Source: Actinomycetes bacterium
Lineage (GTDB): Bacteria; Actinomycetota; CALGFH01
DNA length: 10,298 nucleotides
Direction: 5' to 3'
Assembly (NCBI GenBank): GCA_030146615.1
Contig: JASLBL010000529.1
Coordinates: 1 to 10,298, forward strand
The notes below the pieces were generated by a model that did no database searches, was not told the DNA's origin, and saw only the letters and a list, made by a program, of their open reading frames with translations. Position numbers and translations under genes: made by a program. Positions within the stretch are counted from its first letter, which is position 1. Each line of letters opens with the position of its first letter. Positions 1 through 6,914 of this stretch are shown here, in pieces.

Positions 1-937
1 CCGCCTCCAGCCCGCGCAGGACGTGGTCGGCCTGGATGGCCATGGCCGACCTGGTGGTCTCGGCGGTGACGCTGGGGTTGCCGTCGCGGTCGCCACCGAC
101 CCAGCTCCCCCAGCGCAGGTAGGCGCGGAACGGCGGCGGCCCCGTCCCGCTGGCGTCGCCGGCCAGCGCCTGCTCCAGCGACCGGTAGGCGGCCGGCGCC
201 AGCCGGAACAGGGTGGCGTCGAACACGGCCATGACCGAGCGGACCTCGTCCAGCGGGGTGGGCCGGTCGCGGCGGAGCTGGGCGGTGCGCCACAGGCCGG
301 TGATCTCCTCCAGCAGCCGCCGGGTGGCGGTCGCCGGGTCGTCGCCGGGCAGCCGCGGGGCGTCGAGACGGAGCAGCTCGACGGCGACCCGCCGCAGGGC
401 GTCGACCACGGCCCGGCGCCTGGCCTCGGTCGGGTGGGCGGTCAGCACCGGGGCCACCTCGAGCCGGTCGAGCAGGGCGGCCAGGCCGTCGGGACCGGCG
501 GCGTCGGCGACCTCCTGGACGGCGGCCGCGAACGACTCCCGCACCGGCCCGCCGGCCAGGTGGCGCTCGCGCAGGGCCCGGACCCGGTGCTGCTCCTCGG
601 CCAGGTTGACCAGCTGGAAGTACACCGTGAAGGCCCGGGCCACCAGCTCGGCCCGGTCCAGGTCGAAGGAGGCGACCAGCTCGACCACCCGGGCCCGGGC
701 CTCGCGCCGGTGGCCGTCGGCGGCCCGCAGCTCGATGGTCGCCCGGCGCAGCCGCTCCACGTCGGCCAGCAGCTCGGGGCCGCCGGCCTCCTCCAGGACC
801 TGCCCGAGCAGCCGCCCGAGCAGGCGGACGTCGCGGCGCAGTGGCGCCGGGGTCGCCTCGGACCGGCGCCCCTCCTGGCCCCCGAGGGCGGCCACCAGCC
901 GGCCGCCGGCCCCGCCGGCGCCGCCGTTGTCAGGCAT
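1..937 (-). CDS. ppc: Phosphoenolpyruvate carboxylase, N-terminal part (runs off left edge)
   Basis: This cytosolic enzyme adds bicarbonate to phosphoenolpyruvate to give oxaloacetate and phosphate, refilling the TCA cycle. About 312 residues are visible, roughly the first third of a family usually near 900 aa. The sequence shows the PEPC active-site segment LTAHPTEARRR (residues 165-175), whose His168 matches the catalytic His of the family (His138 in E. coli), and the second signature GSWVGGDRDGNPS (277-289). Between them lies VRSVMAVFDATLFRLAP (232-248), also PEPC-like. Residues 4-12 are Gly/Ala-rich and probably disordered. The ATG at 937 is chosen because AAGGGA lies 8 nt upstream and homology begins soon after. 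It overlaps the end of the upstream cyclase gene by 8 nt (ATG inside GATGCCTGA), which suggests translational coupling. The C-terminal catalytic part lies outside the window. Family assignment is firm. Confidence 0.94.
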   Translation of the reverse strand, partial: MPDNGGAGGAGGRLVAALGGQEGRRSEATPAPLRRDVRLLGRLLGQVLEEAGGPELLADVERLRRATIELRAADGHRREARARVVELVASFDLDRAELVARAFTVYFQLVNLAEEQHRVRALRERHLAGGPVRESFAAAVQEVADAAGPDGLAALLDRLEVAPVLTAHPTEARRRAVVDALRRVAVELLRLDAPRLPGDDPATATRRLLEEITGLWRTAQLRRDRPTPLDEVRSVMAVFDATLFRLAPAAYRSLEQALAGDASGTGPPPFRAYLRWGSWVGGDRDGNPSVTAETTRSAMAIQADHVLRGLEA

Positions 938-3900
938 CGAGCAGGTCCCTTGCCTGGTTGGCGGCGACCAGATGGCCCTTGCGCTCGGCCAACTCCAGCG
1001 CCTGGCCGGCCAGCGGTCCGGCCTCGGCTCCCCGGCCGGCCAGCCGCAGCACGCCGGCCAGGTCGAGCAGGGCCCCGGCCCGCATGGCCAGCATGTCGGT
1101 GTCGGCGGCCAGCTCGACCGCCTCGGCGGCCAGCCGCCCGGCCTCGTCCAGCCGGCCCCGCCGGGCCAGCACCAGGGCCAGCGGCCCGCGCCGCTCGACC
1201 TGGGAGTAGAGGTCGTCGCGGACGGCCATCTCGCCGCTGACCTCGGCCAGCTCCAGGGCCTGGTCGTCGCGGCCCTGCGCGGCCAGGGCCCTGGCCAGGT
1301 TGGCCATCATCTCGGCGCGCAGCCCCCGCTCCCCCATCCGCTCCAGGATCCCGGCGCCCCAGCGCAGCCACCGCTCGGCCGCCGCCGGGTCGCCGGCCAG
1401 CAGCTCGACCTGGCCGAGGAACTGGGCGCAGATGGCGGCGAAGCGGCTGGGGCCGAGCTTGCCGGCGATCTCCGCCGCGTCCTCGCCCAGCTCGCGGGCC
1501 TCCCCGAACCGGCCGGCCATGGCGTGGAGGCCAGCCAGGGTGTGCAGGGCGGCCATCTCCACGCGGTAGCTGCCCTCGGCCCGGCCGCGGATCTCCTGGC
1601 AGCGGCGGATGCCCTCGGCCACCGGAGTCGGCCCCCAGAACGCCGCCTGGACCAGGGCGTACAGGTTGCCGGCCTCGACCCGCCGGTCGCCGGCGGCCCG
1701 GGCGTGCTCGACCGCCCGCTGGAACTCGTGCTCGGCCCGGCCGATCTGGCAGCGCAGGTAGCTGTCCAGCCCGAGCAGCCGCCAGGCCCGCGACTGGCCC
1801 TGGTCGTCGCCCAGCTCCTCCAGCAGGGACAGGACCCGCTGGACGTCGGCCCGGTAGCGCTCGGGGCCGCGGTCGGGCGAGTCGAGCCGCAGCTCCAGCT
1901 TGCCGAGGGTGGCGTGGGCGGCCAGCCCCTGGTCGCCGGAGCGCTCGGCGGCGGCCAGGGCCTCGTCGAGGACCTGCTCGGCCCGGTCGGTCTCGACGTT
2001 GAGGACCAGGACCTCGCCGAGGTCGGTGAGCAGCTGGAGCCGGTCCCGGTCGCCCGCCGGGAGCAGGGCGATGGCCCGTTCCAGCAGGTTGGCCGCTGCC
2101 GGCAGGTCGCCCCGGCCGGTGGCGGTGTGGCCGGCCGCGGCCAGCTGGGCGGCGGCCGCGGCCGCGACCCGGCGGCCGTGGGCGTCGGGCGGGCCGAGCT
2201 CGGTCAGGAACCGGTAGGCCCGCTCCAGGTGCCAGCCGAGCACCTCCCCGACCTCGCCGCCCCGGCTCGCGAAGGCCTCGGCCAGCCAGTCGGCGTAGCG
2301 CTCGTGCAGCTCGGCCCGGGTCTGCTTGGGCAGCGAGTCGTAGGCGGCGTCGCGGACCAGCTGGTGGCGGAACTGGAAGCCGTCACGGCCGCCAAGGGGG
2401 GCCGGGGCCGGGCGCAGCAGCTCCTTGCGGACCAGGGCGAGCAGGTGGGCGTCGGCCTCGGCCCGGGCCGGCTCCGGGGTGAGGGCGAGCACGGCCGCCC
2501 GGTCGAAGGCCTGGCCCATCACCGAGGCCCGGTCCAGCAGGGCCCGCTCCCCGCCGGCCAGCCGGTCGAGGCGGGCCGCCAGCAGGGCCTGGATGGTCGG
2601 CGGGGTGCTGGCCGCGGCCAGGTCGTTGGCCACCCAGCGTGGGCCGTCGCGACGCAGCCGACCCTCCTCGATCAGCATGGCCAGCAGCTCCTCCAGGAAC
2701 AGCGGGTTGCCCTCGGCGGTCCGGGTGATCCGGTCGGTGGCGTCGGGGGGCAGGGTGGCGTCGCCGGCCAGGTGCTCGAGCAGGGTGGCCGACTCCTCGG
2801 CGGCCAGCGGCTCCAGCAGCATGGTGCTGGCGTTCAGCCGCCCGCCCGACCAGCCGGGCCGCTGCTCCAGCAGCTCTGGACGGGCCACCGCGACCAGCAG
2901 GATGGGGGCCTCCCGGGCCAGGGCGACCACCTGCTCGACCAGGTCGAGCAGGGCCGGCTGGGCCCAGTGGAGGTCGTCGATGACCACCACCAGCGGGTTC
3001 CGCTCGGCCAGGACCTCCAGGAACCGGCGCACCGCCCAGACGGCGTCCTCGGAGGTCACCGGGTCCGGCCGCAGCCCGATCAGCCGCCCCAGCCGGTCGG
3101 CCACCCGCTCGCTGTCGGGGTCATCGAGCAGCTCCTCCAGCTTGGCCTCGGCCTGCTCGGGCGAGTCGGCGGTCTTGATCTCGGCCGCCCGCCGGACGGT
3201 CTCGGCCACCGGCCAGAAGCTGCTCCCCTCGGCGTCCGACGAGCACTGGCCGTACAGCACGGTTGCGGCGTCGTCGAGGGCGTCGACGGCCGCCGCGACC
3301 AGCCGCGACTTGCCGACCCCGGCCGGGCCGAGCACGGTCAGCAGGTGGCAGGTCGAGGTCCTGACCGCCCGCTGGAACACCCAGTCGAACAGCTGGAGCT
3401 CGGCCAGCCGTCCGACCAGGGGGTTGTCGGAGCGGCGGGCGTGCCCGAGCGCGTCCGGGGACACGTCGATCAGCCGCCAGGCGCCCCCGTCCACCTCGGC
3501 GGCGACCAGGGCGTCGCGGGACAGGTGCCAGGTGCGGTGGTCGAGCAGGACCTCGCCGGGCCCGGCGGCGGCCTGGAGCCTGGTCGCCAGGTTGACCGCC
3601 TCGCCGATGACCAGCGGGTCGCCGCCGGCCTCCTCGACCATCACCTCGCCGGTGCTGACCCCGATCCGGACCTCGATCGCCGGCCCGCCCTCGGTGTCCA
3701 GCTCGGCCACGGCGTCCTGCATGGCCGCGGCCGCCCTGACCGCCCGCAGGGCGTCGTCCTCGCGGACCACCGGGACCCCGAACACGGCCACCACCGCGTC
3801 GCCGATGAACTTCTGGACCAGCCCGTGGTGACGCTCCAGGACCGCCCGGGTGCGCTCGAAGTAGCGGGTCATGACCCGCCCCAGCGACTCCGGGTCCAGC

Positions 3901-4058
3901 CGCTCCCCGAGCGCCGTCGAGCCGGTGACGTCGCAGACCACCACCGTGACGACCTTGCGGGCCCCGCGCCGCTGCTCGGAGGCCAGGGGGGCGCCGCAGT
4001 TCAGGCAGAACCGGGCCCGCTCCGGGTTCTGCTCGCCGCAGTTGGCGCAGGTCAGCAT
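930..4058 (-). CDS. Zinc-ribbon / class III nucleotidyl cyclase / AAA ATPase / TPR protein
   Basis: This 1042-aa multidomain signalling protein is probably cytosolic (no signal peptide or membrane segment). An N-terminal zinc ribbon has Cys4, Cys7, Cys18 and Cys21. A class III adenylate/guanylate cyclase domain follows (about 35-200), with metal-binding Asp43 (VVVCDVTGST) and Asp87 (QKFIGDA), base-contacting Lys83, and transition-state Asn156 and Arg160 (GEAVNLATR). The position that is usually Asp in adenylate cyclases is Leu149, so substrate preference is uncertain. An AAA_16/STAND-like ATPase comes next, with Walker A GPAGVGKS (244-251) and Walker B LVVVIDDLHWA (356-366). From about residue 560 to the end are Ala/Leu-rich helical repeats of TPR type. 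Unlike MalT/LuxR-type relatives it ends without a helix-turn-helix. The ATG at 4058 begins directly before the zinc ribbon, with AGGGG 10 nt upstream. It starts 17 nt after the CNB-protein gene and overlaps ppc. The signal sensed by the ATPase/TPR half is unknown. Confidence 0.93.
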   Translation of the reverse strand: MLTCANCGEQNPERARFCLNCGAPLASEQRRGARKVVTVVVCDVTGSTALGERLDPESLGRVMTRYFERTRAVLERHHGLVQKFIGDAVVAVFGVPVVREDDALRAVRAAAAMQDAVAELDTEGGPAIEVRIGVSTGEVMVEEAGGDPLVIGEAVNLATRLQAAAGPGEVLLDHRTWHLSRDALVAAEVDGGAWRLIDVSPDALGHARRSDNPLVGRLAELQLFDWVFQRAVRTSTCHLLTVLGPAGVGKSRLVAAAVDALDDAATVLYGQCSSDAEGSSFWPVAETVRRAAEIKTADSPEQAEAKLEELLDDPDSERVADRLGRLIGLRPDPVTSEDAVWAVRRFLEVLAERNPLVVVIDDLHWAQPALLDLVEQVVALAREAPILLVAVARPELLEQRPGWSGGRLNASTMLLEPLAAEESATLLEHLAGDATLPPDATDRITRTAEGNPLFLEELLAMLIEEGRLRRDGPRWVANDLAAASTPPTIQALLAARLDRLAGGERALLDRASVMGQAFDRAAVLALTPEPARAEADAHLLALVRKELLRPAPAPLGGRDGFQFRHQLVRDAAYDSLPKQTRAELHERYADWLAEAFASRGGEVGEVLGWHLERAYRFLTELGPPDAHGRRVAAAAAAQLAAAGHTATGRGDLPAAANLLERAIALLPAGDRDRLQLLTDLGEVLVLNVETDRAEQVLDEALAAAERSGDQGLAAHATLGKLELRLDSPDRGPERYRADVQRVLSLLEELGDDQGQSRAWRLLGLDSYLRCQIGRAEHEFQRAVEHARAAGDRRVEAGNLYALVQAAFWGPTPVAEGIRRCQEIRGRAEGSYRVEMAALHTLAGLHAMAGRFGEARELGEDAAEIAGKLGPSRFAAICAQFLGQVELLAGDPAAAERWLRWGAGILERMGERGLRAEMMANLARALAAQGRDDQALELAEVSGEMAVRDDLYSQVERRGPLALVLARRGRLDEAGRLAAEAVELAADTDMLAMRAGALLDLAGVLRLAGRGAEAGPLAGQALELAERKGHLVAANQARDLLDA
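946..951 (-). promoter_or_regulatory. Ribosome binding site of ppc inside the cyclase gene
   Basis: On the minus strand AAGGGA lies 8 nt before the ATG at 937, within the last codons of the upstream cyclase gene. It supports the overlapping start over any later Met or Val. Ribosomes finishing the cyclase gene would stop 5-8 nt past this start, which fits termination-reinitiation coupling. That coupling is inferred. Confidence 0.55.
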
Positions 4059-4075
4059 CGTCCCCCCACCCCTGC

Positions 4076-5062
4076 TCAGCCCCCGTCCCGGCGGCGTCGG
4101 GCCACCTCGGCAAGGGCGGCCCGGTCGACCCGGTCGCCGGGCACGACCGCCACCCGGCAGCGGGTCACGGCCCGCAGGGTGGCCGTCCGGCGGCCCCCCT
4201 CCAGCAGCGCCATCTCGCCCAGGATGGCCCCGGGGCCGACCTCGGCGACCTGGCGGCCGTCCTGCTCGACGGCCAGGACCCCGTCGAAGAGCAGATAGAG
4301 CTCGTCCCCGGGGTCACCCTGGGCGACCAGGACCTCGCCGGTCCGCAGCCGCCGGAACGGCGGGTCGGAGCCGATGATGATGGCCGACAGCTCCCGCTCC
4401 AGCTCACTCTCCACCGCCGTGACCACCGCCGGCGACTCCTCGTCGCCCCAGGGGTTCTTCTCGCCGAAGGACTCCCGGTACCAGGTGTCGAAGTCGATCA
4501 GCCCGGTCTTGGCCTGGAGGGTGCCGTCGTGGCCGTAGATCCAGTGCCGCGGGAACGAGCTGGCCCCGACGACCTCGAAGGCCGCGGCGCTGTCGGCACG
4601 GATCTCCAGGGCCAGTGTCGACCAGACCACCGGCCCCGAGACCTGGAGGTAGGGCCGCCGCCGGACCCGCCGGGGTGACGGCATGCCCGGCTGGCCGCCG
4701 GCCGTCTGGGTGAACCGGACGACCCCGTCACCGACCTCGGGCTCCCCACGCAGGTCGGGGAAGCTGATCCCGCAGAAGGTCAGACCGATCCCGGCCAGCC
4801 GCATGCGGGTGTGACCCATGTGCCCCCGGCCGAGGTGCCCGTACCCGGTGACCTTGCCGTCGTCGTCGACCTCGATGAAGGCCCGCAGCTCGTTCGCGAA
4901 CCGGATGGAGCTGGAGCTGAGCAGCCCGTCCAGGTCGTCGAGCCGGTCCGGCGGCGGCAGGTCGTAGTGGGCCACCCCGAGCTCGAAGGGCAGCTTCACG
5001 ACCCCTTCGATGGCCTCCCTCGGGATCCAGGACACCGAGGTCACCGACGACTCGATCCTCAC
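4076..5062 (-). CDS. Cyclic-nucleotide-binding domain protein with unassigned N-terminal region
   Basis: This 328-aa protein has a C-terminal cyclic-nucleotide-binding domain (about 235-328). GEVLVAQGDPGDELYLLFDG (242-261) forms the usual beta-barrel strands, and LGEMALLEGGRRTATL (281-296) is the phosphate-binding cassette, with Glu283 for the ribose 2'-OH and Arg292 for the cyclic phosphate, so binding looks intact. Residues 1 to about 230 match no domain I can name: they begin VRIESSVTSVSWIPREAIEG, have no helix-turn-helix and no obvious membrane segment, and contain Gly/Trp-rich stretches. It is therefore unlikely to be a CRP-type transcription factor. The GTG at 5062 is chosen because a perfect AGGAGGTG lies 8 nt upstream; a TTG at 5119 in frame would add 19 unconvincing residues. 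The next gene, 17 nt downstream, encodes a nucleotidyl cyclase, so this protein is the likely receptor of its product. What it does on binding is unknown. Confidence 0.86.
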   Translation of the reverse strand: MRIESSVTSVSWIPREAIEGVVKLPFELGVAHYDLPPPDRLDDLDGLLSSSSIRFANELRAFIEVDDDGKVTGYGHLGRGHMGHTRMRLAGIGLTFCGISFPDLRGEPEVGDGVVRFTQTAGGQPGMPSPRRVRRRPYLQVSGPVVWSTLALEIRADSAAAFEVVGASSFPRHWIYGHDGTLQAKTGLIDFDTWYRESFGEKNPWGDEESPAVVTAVESELERELSAIIIGSDPPFRRLRTGEVLVAQGDPGDELYLLFDGVLAVEQDGRQVAEVGPGAILGEMALLEGGRRTATLRAVTRCRVAVVPGDRVDRAALAEVARRRRDGG

Positions 5063-5070
5063 GCGAGCAG

Positions 5071-5078
5071 CACCTCCT
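5071..5078 (-). promoter_or_regulatory. Strong Shine-Dalgarno setting the GTG start at 5062
   Basis: The minus strand reads AGGAGGTG, a full anti-16S match, exactly 8 nt before GTG at 5062. No comparable sequence serves the upstream TTG at 5119. It is the best ribosome binding site in the window and suggests independent, efficient translation of the CNB protein. Confidence 0.85.
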
Positions 5079-5084
5079 CTCCGG

Positions 5085-5101
5085 TCATGGCCCAACCATG
5101 A
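5085..5101. promoter_or_regulatory. Interrupted palindrome upstream of the CNB-protein gene (possible operator)
   Basis: TCATGG and CCATGA flank the 5-nt spacer CCCAA, giving perfect 6-bp arms. The site lies in the 74-nt gap between the 86-aa gene and the CNB gene, 6 nt upstream of the Shine-Dalgarno sequence. It could be an operator for a dimeric regulator or a small hairpin in the leader mRNA. It does not resemble a CRP site (TGTGA-N6-TCACA). Six-base arms can occur by chance, so confidence is low. Confidence 0.3.
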
Positions 5102-5136
5102 TGCACGGTCCGCTGCCAAGCCGGGCGGAGGTGACC

Positions 5137-5397
5137 CTAGGCGCCGGCGTCCTCGGCCTGGGGCGGCAGGACCCGGTCGGCGAAGTGGCGCTGGACCCAG
5201 TACAGGTACTCGAGCCGGCCGGTGACGATCCGGTCGACCTCGAAGTCGGTGGCGAACTGGGGGTAGACGCTCATCAGGGCCGGGTCGACCTCGTAGTGGC
5301 CGCGGTTGTCGATCACCCCTGCGGGCAGCTCGCGGTCGTCGGCCGGTTGCGCGGGCGGGGCGGTGCCGCGGGGCTCGCCGTAGTCCTCGTCGGGCAT
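5137..5397 (-). CDS. Small acidic protein of unknown function (86 aa)
   Basis: I do not recognise this protein. Residues 1-27 are Pro/Asp/Glu-rich and probably disordered. Residues 28-80 look folded, with many aromatic residues (VYPQFATDFEVDR, then GRLEYLYWVQRHFADR) suggesting one or two amphipathic helices. It has no Cys, no signal peptide and no membrane segment, so it is not an Fe-S or exported protein. Its ATG lies 2 nt after the stop of the FAD oxidase (TGAgcATG), with GGAGGG 6 nt upstream. That tight join argues it is a real gene and probably an accessory or stabilising subunit of the oxidase/Fe-S pair. The role is inferred only from position. The 74-nt gap after it may mark the end of the redox cassette. 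Confidence 0.68.
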   Translation of the reverse strand: MPDEDYGEPRGTAPPAQPADDRELPAGVIDNRGHYEVDPALMSVYPQFATDFEVDRIVTGRLEYLYWVQRHFADRVLPPQAEDAGA

Positions 5398-5399
5398 GC

Positions 5400-6914
5400 T
5401 CAGCCCTCCCCGTCCTCGTAGGCCCGGTCGAGCAGGTACTTGCCCGGGTTCATGATGTTGTTGGGGTCGAGCATCCGCTTGAGCTTGAGCATGAGGTCGA
5501 ACTGGCCGCCCAGCTCGGCCGGGACCAGCTCGACCTCGCCCTCCCGGGTCGCCCCGTGGCAGGCCGAGATCGACCCGCCGGCGTCCAGCGACACCTGGGT
5601 GATCTCGCGCTTGAGGTTCGTCCAGGCCCGCCAGCTGTCCTCGTCCAGGCGCTGCTCCCAGATGCCGATGTCGATCTCGACCAGGAAGTCGCCCCAGCCC
5701 TTGTAGGCGTTGTTGGTGTAGAAGAACATCCCCCAGTTGTCGAACACCTCGTGCTCGGCGATGTAGCGGTCGGCGATCTCGTGCCAGCGCCGCTTGACCA
5801 TCGGGAGCTGGGAGTAGGTGATGGCCGCGTCCTCGCAGTGCCAGCTCATGTGGACGGCCCGGTCGCGGGAGCGGCCGTGCAGCGGGGTCGCGTAGCGGTC
5901 GTGGCGCGACGCCCAGTCCAGCTCGGACAGCTCCTCGCCCAGGTAGCGGCCGCCGGTCTCGGCGCCGATACGCATCAGGCGGTCGCGGGCGGCCGCGACC
6001 TCGCCCTCGGAGCCGTAGGCGGCCACGGCCACGATCGACTGGAGGGACTCCGGCTCGGGGATGTAGGCTTCGTCGTCGCGACGCAGGTACTGGACCTTGC
6101 GCTCGTCGAACAGGATCACCCCGGCCAGGGTGGCCAGGTTGGAGCGGCAGAACGGCTGCATGGCCCGGTAGCCGGCCTCGAACGACTCGTAGCCGAAGAA
6201 CGCCGGGAACTCGGCCTCGGGCCGCGGGTACAGCTCCAGGGTGGCCTCGGTGGCGATCCCCAGGGTGCCCTGGTGGCCGAGGAACAGGTCCTTGAGCCGG
6301 TAGCCGGTGGACGAGTGGCGGATCTTGCGCCCGCCGCCCTGGCCGACCTCGATGACGTCGCCAGTCGGGAGCACGACCTCCATGGAGATGACGTTGTCGC
6401 GGACGTGGCCGTAGCGGCTGCCCAGCAGCGACCAGCCGCCGGTGCCGATGCGGCCCGAGACGATGCTCACCGGGTAGGAGGCCGGGTCGTCGGGATACCA
6501 GACGCCGTGGGGCTTCAGGTACTCGTTGAGCTTGAGCATGTTGATGGACGGCTGGATGGTGACCGTCCAGTCGGTGGTGTCGACCTCCAGCACCTTGTTC
6601 ATCCGCTTGGTGTCGACCACGATGCCGCCGCGGTTGGGCTTGGCCCCGTCGTTCAGGCCGGTCGCCCCGGCCCTGGGCACGATCGGGATGCGCAGCCGGT
6701 TGGCCAGCTTGACGATGGCCACCACCTCCTCGGTGGTCTCCGGCAGCACCGCGATCTCTGGGGCCTCGTCGGCCCAGCGGTGGAACGGGAACGGGGCCGG
6801 CACCATGGCCCGGATCAGGCGGCCCTGGGGGGTCACGACCACCCGCTCGGGGCCGAGGACATCGACCAGCTCGGCCACCGCCTGGCGGTTGACCCCCTCG
6901 TAGGTCATGGTCAT
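5400..6914 (-). CDS. FAD-linked oxidase, GlcD / D-lactate dehydrogenase-like
   Basis: This 504-aa flavoenzyme belongs to the VAO/PCMH fold, which oxidises 2-hydroxy acids and related substrates and passes electrons on. The N-terminal FAD_binding_4 domain (about 45-230) has the pyrophosphate-binding loop PRAGATGLNDGA (80-91) and a segment RIGTGGWSLLGSRYGHVRDN. The C-terminal FAD-oxidase domain ends with DPNNIMNPGK (483-492), a hallmark of GlcD-type enzymes. The region that usually carries HEHGIG or AEHGIG reads GGSISACHGATREGE (446-460), so one His (453) is kept but the companion residue and the GIG turn are changed. The ATG at 6914 overlaps the stop of the Fe-S gene (ATGA), with GGGAGG 7 nt upstream; a second Met at 6908 is possible. 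Upstream in-frame codons belong to the Fe-S gene read out of frame. Its partner is probably that Fe-S protein. The substrate cannot be named. Confidence 0.91.
   Translation of the reverse strand: MTMTYEGVNRQAVAELVDVLGPERVVVTPQGRLIRAMVPAPFPFHRWADEAPEIAVLPETTEEVVAIVKLANRLRIPIVPRAGATGLNDGAKPNRGGIVVDTKRMNKVLEVDTTDWTVTIQPSINMLKLNEYLKPHGVWYPDDPASYPVSIVSGRIGTGGWSLLGSRYGHVRDNVISMEVVLPTGDVIEVGQGGGRKIRHSSTGYRLKDLFLGHQGTLGIATEATLELYPRPEAEFPAFFGYESFEAGYRAMQPFCRSNLATLAGVILFDERKVQYLRRDDEAYIPEPESLQSIVAVAAYGSEGEVAAARDRLMRIGAETGGRYLGEELSELDWASRHDRYATPLHGRSRDRAVHMSWHCEDAAITYSQLPMVKRRWHEIADRYIAEHEVFDNWGMFFYTNNAYKGWGDFLVEIDIGIWEQRLDEDSWRAWTNLKREITQVSLDAGGSISACHGATREGEVELVPAELGGQFDLMLKLKRMLDPNNIMNPGKYLLDRAYEDGEG

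Noticed and set aside
930..4058. Cyclase/AAA/TPR protein as a LuxR/MalT-type transcription regulator
   Set aside because: The C-terminus continues as helical repeats to its end and no helix-turn-helix is visible.
213..4298. Very long open frame on the plus strand opposite the cyclase and ppc genes
   Set aside because: It is antisense to two genes with clear domains. Its translation is Gly/Gln/Pro/Arg-rich low complexity with no domain, as expected from a frame opposite very GC-rich coding DNA.
4076..5062. CNB protein as a CRP/FNR transcription factor
   Set aside because: The CNB domain is at the C-terminus with no following helix-turn-helix, and the N-terminal region is not a DNA-binding domain I can recognise.
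5063..5119. TTG start at 5119 adding 19 residues to the CNB protein
   Set aside because: No ribosome binding site there, while the GTG at 5062 has a perfect AGGAGGTG at 8 nt.
5063..5136. Rho-independent terminator after the 86-aa gene
   Set aside because: The only hairpin has 6-bp arms and no following T run on either strand.
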